Assembly (NCBI GenBank): GCA_965603205.1
Contig: CBFDCC010000003.1
Coordinates: 224,801 to 288,800, forward strand
Reading direction: 5' to 3'
DNA: 64,000 nt
Source of the DNA: Temperatibacter sp965603205
GTDB taxonomy: Bacteria > Pseudomonadota > Alphaproteobacteria > Sphingomonadales > Kordiimonadaceae
The notes below the pieces were generated by a model that saw only the letters and a program-made list of their open reading frames with translations, had not been told where the DNA came from and did not search any database. The translations under genes and the position numbers were made by a program. Positions 36,145 to 45,698 of the stretch are shown here, piece after piece (within the stretch, counting starts at the first letter, position 1; each line of letters starts with the position of its first letter).

Positions 36145-37327
36145 CTTCTTCGATATCAACCGTACCTGTGTGCTTTTTACGCTCCGCATTCAGCCTGATA
36201 AGCATATCTAGTTGCTCTACCGAGAAACGCGCATGTGACTTAACACGTGCTTCAAGCGCTGCTGCTGAGGTAGACCCTGTTGTTGACACAGCGGCGGGGA
36301 CTATAACAGAGCCATTACCTCCCATAGTCATACTGCCCCATACCTGTGCTGTAGCTAGCCCAGAAGCATTACGATTTTCAGCCTTACCAAACTCGCGGGT
36401 ATTGCCCTCAACACTTGCCACAGTCCAATCCTTGATAACTGGTTTAATTTTTGTAGCCTCATCAAGCGCATAACCCGTATCGCCTTCGATATAAAGACTC
36501 ATATGCCTTTTGATATCAGGTATGAAATCAGGGAAAAACATTTTATTGCGTTCATAAATATTCGAGATATTTAAAACACCTTTTCCCTTTGACATAGTGC
36601 CGCGGTTACTATTGATAAACTCTTTGGCATTAGAACGCAGTTGTGAAAATAACGCTCGCCCTGTGAAGGCTTTCTTGCGAATGTTAGGTCCTGCGATCAC
36701 ACCTTGGTATAGACCATATATGATCAAAGGGTTATCACCCCATTTTTTAGCTAAAATATTATAATGAATATCATTAAGTGAAAGTTCTACACCCGAAACT
36801 GTCAGTATTTTCTTGTTCAAGAGCGACTTTTTACCCTTAAGCAATTTCTTCATGTTATTACGGTTTTTTTGCGCCATCTGCTCGATCAGCGTTACATTAT
36901 ACAGGTTCAACCAATAGGCAATTTGCTCTTTAGCGTTAAAATGCTTTAATGGTGCCGTTGTGGGTAATTCTTCTAGGCTTTTCCGAATAGATGTTAGAAA
37001 GTCCAAGACCTCTTTATCCTCGTAACCATCAAAGAAAAAACGATTGCCCTCCAGCGCAGTATAAACATTTTTCTTAACTTTAAATCTTGTACCAAGAGGT
37101 GATTTAGCCGGCGCCCCCCTCTGTCTGGCTGATCTTCCCGTTACAAGCACAGATTTTTCTAACAGGGATGTCCAATCATCATAATATATTTCATATTGTG
37201 ATGATGGTGTCTCTCCACGAAAAGGTTCCGGCACTGCAGACTCGTCAACTGCAGCATAAACAGGTGTCAAACTTACTATCCAAGCCCCTAACATTACTAA
37301 CACAACTTTAGTGTATAAATTTTTCAT
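36122..37327 (-). CDS. Secreted DUF547 protein, copy 2
   Basis: The 401-residue paralogue of copy 1 has the same signal peptide MKNLYTKV...VYA and the same core. Long stretches are identical between the two, including the segment around YWLNLYNVTLIEQM to SLLNKKILTVSG. It begins 44 bp after copy 3 ends and ends 44 bp before copy 1 begins, and those gaps are nearly identical. The three are likely cotranscribed. Confidence 0.8.
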   Translation of the reverse strand: MKNLYTKVVLVMLGAWIVSLTPVYAAVDESAVPEPFRGETPSSQYEIYYDDWTSLLEKSVLVTGRSARQRGAPAKSPLGTRFKVKKNVYTALEGNRFFFDGYEDKEVLDFLTSIRKSLEELPTTAPLKHFNAKEQIAYWLNLYNVTLIEQMAQKNRNNMKKLLKGKKSLLNKKILTVSGVELSLNDIHYNILAKKWGDNPLIIYGLYQGVIAGPNIRKKAFTGRALFSQLRSNAKEFINSNRGTMSKGKGVLNISNIYERNKMFFPDFIPDIKRHMSLYIEGDTGYALDEATKIKPVIKDWTVASVEGNTREFGKAENRNASGLATAQVWGSMTMGGNGSVIVPAAVSTTGSTSAAALEARVKSHARFSVEQLDMLIRLNAERKKHTGTVDIEEVKDEKDQ

Positions 37328-37394
37328 TAAACAGCCCTTTGATTTATGCCATTAAGGATTCAAATTCAGACCTATTGGTCCTTCTCATCCTTAA
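37301..37394. repeat. Junction repeat between DUF547 copies 2 and 3
   Basis: This is the second copy of the junction sequence of 36051-36144. Since non-coding DNA is preserved along with coding ends, the 1.25-kb unit was duplicated recently or has been homogenised by gene conversion. Confidence 0.85.
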
Positions 37395-38541
37395 CTTCTT
37401 CCATGTCCACCACACCTGTGCGTTTTTTACGCTCTGCATTCAGCTGCATGAGCATATCTAATTGATCGGCTGAGAAACGGGCATGTGATTTGATCTTATT
37501 TGCCAGAGCTGCCAAAGCTGCGGGGCCATCAGATGCCATTACAGCTCCATTCTCTCCCATGCCCCAAACATGTGCTGTCGCCAGCGCAGACGCATTACGG
37601 TTTACAGCTTTGCCAAAGTCACGGGTATTACCAGCTACACTAGAGACCGTCCAATCTTTAATAGTGGGGACAATTTCTTTTGCGTCATCTAGTGCGTATC
37701 CCATCTCACCTTCGATATAGAGGCTAAGATGGCTTTTAATATCGGGCATAAAATCAGGGAAAAATATCTTGTTGCGCTCATAATAATTAGAGACATTCAA
37801 TACGCCATTACCCTTTGACATGGTGCCGCGATTACTATTGACAAACTCTTCTGCATTGTATCTAAGCTGGCTAAATACCGCCCGTCCAGTAAAGGCTTTC
37901 TTGCGAATATTTGGACCTGCGATAATGCCTTGATATAAGCCATATATAATCAAGGGCTTGCTACCCCACTTCTTTGCAAGGATATTATAGTGAATGTCAT
38001 TGAGCGATAGTTTAACACCCGATACAGTTAGTAATTTCTTATCCAAAATTGATTTCTTGCCCGTCAATAATTTCTTCATATTGTTACGGTTTTGTTGAGA
38101 AAGTTGCTCGATCAACGCCACATTGTAGAGGTTTAACCAATAAGCGATTTGTTCTTTGGCATTAAAATACTTTAACGGTGCCGTTGCGGGTAATTCTTCT
38201 AGGCTTTTACGGATGCCACTCAGTACAGCCAATACCTTTTTGTCCTCAAAACCCTCAAAGAAAAAGCGATTACCTTCCATTGCAGTATACACATTCTTCT
38301 TGATCTTAAATCTAGTGCCCGCAGAAGCCTGAGAATTAGATGTCCGCCGTCTAGTAGAGCGCCCTGTGACAAGCACTGACTTTTTTAACAACGTCGTCCA
38401 ATCATCATAAAATATCTCGTATTTAGAATTAGCGTCTTCGCCCCTAAAAGGCTCGGGGATATCTGAGACATCCGACGATGCGCTAACTGATGAGATATTT
38501 AATAATACAACAAAAAAAACTGACACCGATAATTTGACCAT
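37372..38541 (-). CDS. Secreted DUF547 protein, copy 3
   Basis: The 389-residue protein is the first of the array in transcription order. The core is clearly the same, but it has its own signal peptide (MVKLSVSVFFVVLLNISSVSA) and a shorter Ala-rich segment. It is the most divergent copy, so it probably represents the older gene from which the 1/2 pair arose or was replaced. Its upstream sequence differs from the repeat gap and should contain the array promoter. Confidence 0.8.
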   Translation of the reverse strand: MVKLSVSVFFVVLLNISSVSASSDVSDIPEPFRGEDANSKYEIFYDDWTTLLKKSVLVTGRSTRRRTSNSQASAGTRFKIKKNVYTAMEGNRFFFEGFEDKKVLAVLSGIRKSLEELPATAPLKYFNAKEQIAYWLNLYNVALIEQLSQQNRNNMKKLLTGKKSILDKKLLTVSGVKLSLNDIHYNILAKKWGSKPLIIYGLYQGIIAGPNIRKKAFTGRAVFSQLRYNAEEFVNSNRGTMSKGNGVLNVSNYYERNKIFFPDFMPDIKSHLSLYIEGEMGYALDDAKEIVPTIKDWTVSSVAGNTRDFGKAVNRNASALATAHVWGMGENGAVMASDGPAALAALANKIKSHARFSADQLDMLMQLNAERKKRTGVVDMEEVKDEKDQ

Positions 38542-38649
38542 GCGAATACCCCTGCTTTAAATCATGTTTAAGCTTAATATATACTAGTCTTATCTTCTTT
38601 TATCGCCTTGAACATGAATACAACCTGAACAGAACTAAAACTTTCTTTG

Positions 38650-39870
38650 CTACTCCGTTTCATACCCAAATGGATCATCAATTGAATGGCTTGGCTCAGT
38701 AAACCATTTTGGCCCGTCCTCTGTCATATAGAAATGATCCTCTAACCTCACGCCAAACTCATCAGGAATGCACAGCATTGGCTCGTTAGAAAAACACATA
38801 CCCACGGCAAGAACCGTCTCATCACCCGAATTTAAATAGGGCCATTCATGGATATCAAGGCCGATACCATGACCTGTCCTGTGGGGCAGCCCTGGTATAT
38901 TATAAGCAGGGCCAAAACCGTCTTTTTCAAGACTTGCTCTAGCAGCTATATCAACATCCGCAGCGCGAGCGCCAATCTGGGCAGCACTAAAGGCAGCAGC
39001 TTGACCAGCCTTTTCACTATTCCAAACACTGCGTTGACGTTCGCTTGGCTCACCGTAGACATAAGTGCGTGTGATGTCAGAAATGTAGCCATGCAATAGA
39101 CAACCAGTGTCAATAAGTACCGTATCGCCCATTTTTAATATTTGAGGGTCTTTAACGCCGTGAGGATAGGCCGAGGCTTCACCAAATAATACTATGACAA
39201 AATATGAACCCGCGGGTGCACCTACCTTGATATGCGCCTCGTTAATAAAGGCAGCAACCTCTGTGGTGCTAATGCCTTCTCGTAATATTTTTGCCGCAGC
39301 CTTATGTACCTGTAGAGTCATATCTTTAGCCCGTTGCATCAAGGCTATCTCATTGGCAGATTTAATCATTCTGCACGCGGCTGTAATGACATCACCGTTT
39401 ATAATTTCTATATTGCTCGTCGCCTTTGCAATGCCATTAGTGATGAAAAAGGGAGCCGACTCATCCAAGGCAAGACAACCGCCATTCACGCCCATAGAAT
39501 CTAAAATTTCACTGAATAATATGTAAGGGCTTTCATGCTCTTCCCAGCCATGAACGGCCCCTTCAATGATCATATATTGATTTAACGTGCCTATTTCAAA
39601 AGCTGGTGCGATATAAACCACATCACCATCCGCTGGTATAATAGCGCCTACCATACGCTCACTCGCATGCCAAACCGTACCAGTGAAATAGGTCATGTTG
39701 GTGCCAGCATTTAAATAAAGCGCACTAATATCCTGTGCCTTCATCATATCCTGTGCCTTATTGATACGTGAGCGATATTCACTCTGGGCAATAGGCTCCA
39801 TGTCTGCTGTCATATTAGATAAATTATCTAATTCAATTTCAATAGTAGATCCACCAACACCAATCGTCAT
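38650..39870 (-). CDS. M24-family (Xaa-Pro) metallopeptidase
   Basis: The 406-residue protein has the creatinase/prolidase fold, with an N-terminal domain of about 150 residues and the C-terminal pita-bread metal site. The motifs are DTGCLLHGYISDITRTY (two Asp ligands), HRTGHGIGLDIHEWP (His ligand), SNEPML (Glu) and LEDHFYMTEDGP (Glu). All five ligand positions are seen. Substrate is a Pro-containing dipeptide or a related amidohydrolase substrate; this cannot be decided. No Xaa-Pro gene neighbours help. Confidence 0.87.
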   Translation of the reverse strand: MTIGVGGSTIEIELDNLSNMTADMEPIAQSEYRSRINKAQDMMKAQDISALYLNAGTNMTYFTGTVWHASERMVGAIIPADGDVVYIAPAFEIGTLNQYMIIEGAVHGWEEHESPYILFSEILDSMGVNGGCLALDESAPFFITNGIAKATSNIEIINGDVITAACRMIKSANEIALMQRAKDMTLQVHKAAAKILREGISTTEVAAFINEAHIKVGAPAGSYFVIVLFGEASAYPHGVKDPQILKMGDTVLIDTGCLLHGYISDITRTYVYGEPSERQRSVWNSEKAGQAAAFSAAQIGARAADVDIAARASLEKDGFGPAYNIPGLPHRTGHGIGLDIHEWPYLNSGDETVLAVGMCFSNEPMLCIPDEFGVRLEDHFYMTEDGPKWFTEPSHSIDDPFGYETE

Positions 39871-40074
39871 TCATTATTCCTTTAAATTATAAATATCAAT
39901 TATCTCTTTATAAGATAGCAGAAATGAAACAAAATTCTATTTATGAATAGACTATGTCAGTGAAGTAACAGAAGATTGATAAAATATTAGGTGCTTATTC
40001 AATAAAATTTTGGCATAAATATAGTATTCATCATCTTGCGATTGATATGATTAGTGATATCTATTAGGGGAAAA

Positions 40075-40731
40075 ATGATTAAAAAATTTATATATTTTTA
40101 CTTGCTGTGGGTTAGTAGTTTTGCGCATGCCAATGACCTTGCCGTCACTATTGTTGACCATAAAAATATCGATGTTGCTAACGCGGTTGTTACTCTAACA
40201 CCTAGCAGATCGATAATGAGCAGCACCCAAGCACCCCCCGTTAATGTATCTATCATTCAACAAGGCGCCATGTTCAACCCCTTTGTACTAGCCATCCCAA
40301 CAGGCACAAAAGTCCATTTCCCTAACAAGGATAATTTTCGCCATCACGTATATTCTTTTTCAAAAGCCAAACGCTTTCAACTGCGCCTATATGATAAAGA
40401 TGAAGAGAAATTTATCACCTTTGACAAACCTGGCATAGCGGCTTTAGGCTGTAATATTCATGATAACATGTTAGCCTTTGTCTACATTTCCGAAGCGCCG
40501 TTAATAGCCACAACCGATACTAAGGGTGAGGCAATATTCAAAAACATTACTGCTGGGGATTATAAAATGACCGTTTGGCATCCTGATTTAAAGAAGGATA
40601 GTTGGGCGAGCAATAAGAATATGCAGATCAACATTACAGCTACCCCTACTTTAAGGCATCAAATTGAGTTAACAACATTAAGACGCACACAAGAAAAACC
40701 TAATTTCAATTCGGGGAATTATTCACAATGA
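40075..40731 (+). CDS. Secreted cupredoxin-like protein
   Basis: The 218-residue protein starts with a signal peptide ending FAHA and continues as a cupredoxin-like (methylamine-utilisation/plastocyanin type) domain. The presumptive copper ligands are His in NFRHHVYSF and the Cys, His and Met of ALGCNIHDNM. A carboxypeptidase-regulatory-like repeat (TDTKGEAIFKNITAGDYKM) follows. The ATG at 40075 has AGGGG just before it. The stop overlaps the start of the next gene by 4 bp, so this periplasmic protein is tied to the c-di-GMP protein downstream. Confidence 0.8.
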   Translation: MIKKFIYFYLLWVSSFAHANDLAVTIVDHKNIDVANAVVTLTPSRSIMSSTQAPPVNVSIIQQGAMFNPFVLAIPTGTKVHFPNKDNFRHHVYSFSKAKRFQLRLYDKDEEKFITFDKPGIAALGCNIHDNMLAFVYISEAPLIATTDTKGEAIFKNITAGDYKMTVWHPDLKKDSWASNKNMQINITATPTLRHQIELTTLRRTQEKPNFNSGNYSQ

Positions 40732-43043
40732 AACTGAGAAGCCTGAGACGCCACACGACTTATATGTTTCTCCTGCTTTTCATTCTGGTGCAGGCGGCAG
40801 TTTTCTCTGCTATTTATTATACCAGCACCAATACAGTTCAAGAACAAATACAAGACGCGTTAGATGGCACAACAGCAGTATTTGAACGGATATTAGAAGA
40901 CCGCACTGCGCAAATGACTCAACAAGCTAAACTGCTTGCTAAGGATTTCGGATTTCGTGAAGCAATTGCTACAGAAGACAAATCTACCATTGCGTCAGCC
41001 TTATCCAACATACAAACGCGTGTTGGCACTGATTTAGCCTTACTCATGGATCTATATGGAAACACTATCCAATCAGTTTCATCACAGTCTGAGCACTCAC
41101 TAGAGCTAAAGGCCCCCACTGAGATAGAAATGGGCAGCAGTTCGATTGTGCGTTTTGTTCATGTTAACAACAAACTATATGAAATAATCTTAGTGCCTGT
41201 AAAAGCCCCTATCCTTGTCGGCTGGGTAGCCTTGGGGCAAGAATTAGGTAATGAACAATCATCAGAAATTCAGTTTTATTCGTCGCTTGATGTTGATGTG
41301 GCTTTTATATTTAAGGATAATGGCTGGAAAATTTCGGGCAGTTCCTCATCAACTGATATTGTTCAAAGCTTTATTGGCCTAGATGATGTCGTAACTAACC
41401 AGATAGACTATGATCGCACCTTCAAGGGTGAGAGCTATGCTGTCAGATATGCAAAGCTGCCTGGCACCGCTCAAAACCAAGATATTTATTTATTGCTCCA
41501 TGCCTCGTTAGAAAAGGCAATGTCAGCCTATAGCTCCATATTCCTTACCCTATTAGTTTCAGGGGTTGGTGGGATTATCTTTCTATTCATTGGTAGTTTT
41601 ATTTTATCGCACCGCCTCAGTAGACCTATAAGCCAACTTGCCAAAGCGACAATAGACCTTGCCAAAGGAAATTATGAGCCTGTTGAACTTGATGTTCATT
41701 ACCGCGAAGTTGATTTACTTGCGGTGGGGTTTTCAGATATGGCCAATGCCGTTAAGGAACGTGAAGATGAAATTATGTATCAAGCCTGTCATGATCCTGA
41801 ATCACACTTACCGAATAGATCATGGTTAGAAAATAATATAAACGAGTTCATAGAGAAAAAAAGTGAATTTGCGATTATCACTGTGGAAATTCAACAATTT
41901 GAATCTCTTCGTATTGTATTGGATCATAACCATATAAACAAACTTGTTGCCCAGATAGCAGAGCGTTTATTTAGTTTAACTGGCTCTCAAGTTGCCCGTA
42001 TTTCAACAGATACATACGGCCTTATCATTAATCCTGCGGAAATGGCTGATACCCTATTACTCGGTATAAAAGAGAGCTTTAAAAGGCCCTTTCAAGCGGC
42101 CGATTTAAAGATAGATATTTCGCTACTTATGGGACTCGTCGTAGCGCCGAAAGACGGTAAAAACAGTGAAACACTGATATCCAATACACACTCAGCCATT
42201 GACCAAGCCCGCAATAGCACAAAAGGCTATGCACATTACAACGCCGATCAACGCTCCTCACATGAAGAACATCTCTCCTTAATGAGTGAGCTGCGTGATG
42301 ATATTGTAGCCGATCATGTCTATTTTGCTTTTCAGCCAAAATTGAATGTCAAAACAGGTAAAATTGTTGCCGCTGAAGCCTTGATGCGCTGGGAAAGCCC
42401 TAAATTAGGCTTTGTTTCGCCAGAAACTTTCATTCCAATGGCAGAACGCACAGGTGATATTACCCATTTAACCGCTTGGGCTCTAAGTAAGATCATTAAA
42501 CAAGCTGCCCTGTGGCACAAGGCAGACATGGGGATAATGATGTCAGCTAATCTTTCAGGTAAAGATCTCCAAAATGAGGATTTACCAGAACTTATTGGCA
42601 CGCTTATGACACAATATAAATTGCCCGCATCAGCCCTGTGCTTAGAAGTTACCGAAAGTGCGGTGATGGATGATATGGAATGTGCTCTCAACATTTTAGA
42701 AGCTCTAGATAATATGGGCATCAAACTATCTATTGATGATTATGGCACGGGCTATTCGTCACTGGCCTATCTAAAAAGATTACCCGTACAAGAATTAAAG
42801 ATTGATAAAACTTTTGTCTTGAATCTAGCGACAAGCGAGGCTGATAGCATTCTAGTTCAGTCAACAATTGATTTAGCCCATAATCTAGGTCTAACGGTCA
42901 CAGCCGAGGGCGTAGAAGATGCAGAGGCGTTAAAAATTCTTGATGGCTATGGTTGTGACATTGCCCAAGGCTATTTTATCAGCCGCCCCATAAAGGCAAA
43001 AGAATTTGAAGTGTTTATGAAAGAATTTCAGGGTGTTAAATGA
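40728..43043 (+). CDS. Membrane c-di-GMP protein: sensor, HAMP, degenerate GGDEF, EAL
   Basis: The 771-residue protein has membrane helices at about 11-31 and 270-294 around a periplasmic sensor region, then HAMP at 295-347. The GGDEF-like domain (about 353-510) has lost its signature: the motif position reads STDTY (425-429), so cyclase activity is unlikely. The EAL domain (about 525-770) keeps E550-A-L, Asn608, DDYGTGYSS with Asp670 and Asp671, and Lys691, so c-di-GMP phosphodiesterase activity is expected. It overlaps both neighbours by 4 bp, making a coupled three-gene operon. Confidence 0.9.
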   Translation: MKLRSLRRHTTYMFLLLFILVQAAVFSAIYYTSTNTVQEQIQDALDGTTAVFERILEDRTAQMTQQAKLLAKDFGFREAIATEDKSTIASALSNIQTRVGTDLALLMDLYGNTIQSVSSQSEHSLELKAPTEIEMGSSSIVRFVHVNNKLYEIILVPVKAPILVGWVALGQELGNEQSSEIQFYSSLDVDVAFIFKDNGWKISGSSSSTDIVQSFIGLDDVVTNQIDYDRTFKGESYAVRYAKLPGTAQNQDIYLLLHASLEKAMSAYSSIFLTLLVSGVGGIIFLFIGSFILSHRLSRPISQLAKATIDLAKGNYEPVELDVHYREVDLLAVGFSDMANAVKEREDEIMYQACHDPESHLPNRSWLENNINEFIEKKSEFAIITVEIQQFESLRIVLDHNHINKLVAQIAERLFSLTGSQVARISTDTYGLIINPAEMADTLLLGIKESFKRPFQAADLKIDISLLMGLVVAPKDGKNSETLISNTHSAIDQARNSTKGYAHYNADQRSSHEEHLSLMSELRDDIVADHVYFAFQPKLNVKTGKIVAAEALMRWESPKLGFVSPETFIPMAERTGDITHLTAWALSKIIKQAALWHKADMGIMMSANLSGKDLQNEDLPELIGTLMTQYKLPASALCLEVTESAVMDDMECALNILEALDNMGIKLSIDDYGTGYSSLAYLKRLPVQELKIDKTFVLNLATSEADSILVQSTIDLAHNLGLTVTAEGVEDAEALKILDGYGCDIAQGYFISRPIKAKEFEVFMKEFQGVK

Positions 43044-44329
43044 TAAATTTAAAACCAACCATATTCCTCTATAGTTTTTGTGCCCTGATAAATGCGCCAA
43101 TATCGGCCTCTGCGCTGGATATTGAAAGTGATTTTACTGTATTTGGGGACCTTAGACTAGTTACCGCAGGTGGTGAAAAAAGCTGGTTAGACAAAGGTTT
43201 GGGTAAAAGCCGTTATGGCAGTGACAGTGATGGCAGTGACCATTTAGGTGTGCACCTTAGCGAAATTTCATTGCTTGCAAATGTAAATATAGGTTGGGAC
43301 TGGCAGATATTCACACATGCCAGTTATAGCCCAGAGCAACATAAGCCTGTGGATGTGATTGAAAGCTTTTTAAAATATAGACCAGCGCCAATGAGCGCCC
43401 TATCATGGTCTGGACGTGCAGGACTATTTTTTCCGCATATCTCACGTGAAAACGTTGGCGTAGCGTGGACTAGTCCCTATTCTATCACCCCTTCAGCTAT
43501 TAATTCTTGGGTGGGTGAAGAGGTCCGTGTTGGAGGATTAGAAGCTACAGCTAGCTATAAATTTGACAGCTCTAAACTATCCCTCACTGGCAGCCTCTTT
43601 GGCTATAATGACCCATCGGGTACGCTGCTTGCTTTCCGCGGATGGGCGCTCCATGATCTCAAAATAGGTGCTTTTTCAAGTGTACCTCTAGCACCCATCC
43701 CTTCGCTTGCTGGTGTGCCTGCTACAGCAGATACCCCTGCTAGGGCTAGAGCATTACCACAAGATCAATGGACACATCCTTCTTTAGAGCTGGATGATAA
43801 GATTGGTTACTATCTTAGCCTAGATTATGACTACGGGAAAAAATATAAGCTTGGCGCCCTATGGTATGATAATCGCGGCGATCCATCGGTACGCAAAGGT
43901 GGGCAATATGCATGGGGGACGTCTTTTTGGAATATCTATGCTGATCTAAATATTACAGATAATTTCAAACTTATCGCTCAAGCCATGAAGGGCACTACCC
44001 TAATGGGGAGCCTCATTACAGATTTCAGGCCCCTTGATGTTGATTATAAATCCGCCTTTATCCTCGGCAGCTACACTATGGACAAATGGCGTTTTTCCGC
44101 TAGGGCTGAGACATTTAAAACCATCGACAATACTTGGCTAGTAAGGGATGACAATGACGAGACTGGCCATAGCTTTATGATTGCCACTAGTCACACTTTT
44201 AATAAAAACGGTAACATAGTTGCCGAGTGGTTATACATTGATAGCAAACGAGACGTCAGACAGGAAATCGGCCTACCACTGCAAACCAAAGTAAATCAAT
44301 TTCAGCTATCCTATCGGTATCAGTTTTAA
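43040..44329 (+). CDS. Probable outer-membrane beta-barrel protein
   Basis: The 429-residue protein has a signal peptide (residues about 1-25, ending SASA) and alternating aromatic strands throughout. It ends QFQLSYRYQF, with the C-terminal Phe typical of barrel insertion by the BAM machinery. I see no homology to a named porin. It starts inside the stop of the upstream EAL protein, so copper sensing, c-di-GMP breakdown and an outer-membrane protein are produced together. Its stop is 1 bp from the end of the convergent puuB gene, with no terminator visible between them. Confidence 0.7.
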   Translation: MINLKPTIFLYSFCALINAPISASALDIESDFTVFGDLRLVTAGGEKSWLDKGLGKSRYGSDSDGSDHLGVHLSEISLLANVNIGWDWQIFTHASYSPEQHKPVDVIESFLKYRPAPMSALSWSGRAGLFFPHISRENVGVAWTSPYSITPSAINSWVGEEVRVGGLEATASYKFDSSKLSLTGSLFGYNDPSGTLLAFRGWALHDLKIGAFSSVPLAPIPSLAGVPATADTPARARALPQDQWTHPSLELDDKIGYYLSLDYDYGKKYKLGALWYDNRGDPSVRKGGQYAWGTSFWNIYADLNITDNFKLIAQAMKGTTLMGSLITDFRPLDVDYKSAFILGSYTMDKWRFSARAETFKTIDNTWLVRDDNDETGHSFMIATSHTFNKNGNIVAEWLYIDSKRDVRQEIGLPLQTKVNQFQLSYRYQF

Positions 44330-44330
44330 G

Positions 44331-45647
44331 CTAGATACCTAATTCATCCCGCATTTTATAAAACATCATACCAGCGGCCAATATTGGCTGCCTAAACATT
44401 TTACCACCGATGAAAGGGGCATGCATCAGATTATCCATAATATCAAATCGCTCAGCTTGGCCTGCGATAGATTCTGTGACTAATTTTGCCGAAATATGTG
44501 CAGGTGCTACACCGTGGCCGGAATAGGCTTGAGCAAAATACACATTAGGCGTCACGCGACCAACTTGTGGAATACGGTTCATACCGATCCCCATATAACC
44601 ACCCCATTCATAATCGATTTTTATCCCTTTTAAGTGAGGAAAAACCTTCTCCATTTTAGGGACCAGAGTGGATGCAATATTTTTTGGGTGACGACCTGAA
44701 TAATTAGCCAGCCCACCAAACAACATACGTTTATCTGCTGATAACCTGAAATAATCAAGCGCCCAGCGCTGATCACACACCGCGTAATCTGATGGCAACG
44801 TCATCGCTACCTGCTCGTCGCTTAAAGGCTCTGTGGCGATAATATAGCTACCAGCAGGAATGAGCTTTGATGCGATTTTTGGCACAAGTTCATCTTGATA
44901 AGCATTGCCCGCAAGCAAAACAAAATCGGCCGTGATGGTTGCCGTTTCGGTTTTAACCTTAGCGGGTTCGCCGTATTCAATATCAGTAACCATTGCACCT
45001 TCGTAAATCTTAGCGCCTAAGCTTTCAGCCGCGCGCGCTTCGCCGCGCACAAGATCAAGCACTTGCGCGTGTCCCCATCCCATATTTGTCAGGCCGCCAA
45101 TATAGCGCTCGTTACACACAACATCAGCTACATCAGCTTTGTTATCAATAAGACGCTGCTCAGGCTTATAACCACAACTAATTAATTTATCACGAGCATG
45201 CTTTAGCTCATCTAATTCCGATTGGTTCATCGCAGCGTCAAAATAACCCCATTTCAGATCACAGTCGATTTTATAGCGCTCGACCCAATCTATAATGATG
45301 TCATTGCATTCAACGCCCATATTCCAGACGGTTTTGGCATTATCTTTACCAAATGTTTTTTCAATTTTTTTGATGTCCGCAAGCTCAGGTCCATAACCAC
45401 CCACGACCTGACCGCCATTACGACCAGATGCACCCCAACCAATTTGATTCTGTTCAAGCAAAGCTACTTTAAACCCGCGTTCTGATAAATGAAGCGCTGC
45501 TGCAACACCTGTGAAGCCACCACCGACAATACAGACGTCAACGTGCTGGTCATCAGTGAGCGTGGAAAATGAAGCTTTATCACGCATGGTAGCAGCGTAA
45601 TATGAATCTGGCAATTGGTCACTATGGGCTATGTCTTGAATACGCAT
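44331..45647 (-). CDS. puuB: FAD-dependent gamma-glutamylputrescine oxidase, copy 1
   Basis: The 438-residue flavoprotein of the DAO family has Rossmann motif VGGGFTGVAAALHLSERG after residue 40 and the conserved WGASGRNGGQV. Its C-terminal half contains YEWGGYMGIGMNRIPQVGR and YAQAYSGHGV-like text, as in PuuB. The enzyme oxidises gamma-glutamyl-putrescine to the aldehyde. It is last in a minus-strand operon with copy 2 and a PuuA ligase, and is about four-fifths identical to copy 2. Confidence 0.88.
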   Translation of the reverse strand: MRIQDIAHSDQLPDSYYAATMRDKASFSTLTDDQHVDVCIVGGGFTGVAAALHLSERGFKVALLEQNQIGWGASGRNGGQVVGGYGPELADIKKIEKTFGKDNAKTVWNMGVECNDIIIDWVERYKIDCDLKWGYFDAAMNQSELDELKHARDKLISCGYKPEQRLIDNKADVADVVCNERYIGGLTNMGWGHAQVLDLVRGEARAAESLGAKIYEGAMVTDIEYGEPAKVKTETATITADFVLLAGNAYQDELVPKIASKLIPAGSYIIATEPLSDEQVAMTLPSDYAVCDQRWALDYFRLSADKRMLFGGLANYSGRHPKNIASTLVPKMEKVFPHLKGIKIDYEWGGYMGIGMNRIPQVGRVTPNVYFAQAYSGHGVAPAHISAKLVTESIAGQAERFDIMDNLMHAPFIGGKMFRQPILAAGMMFYKMRDELGI

Positions 45648-45698
45648 ATTATACTACTCTAAATCAGTTTTAATTATCTTATAGGCATCAGTTTTAGA

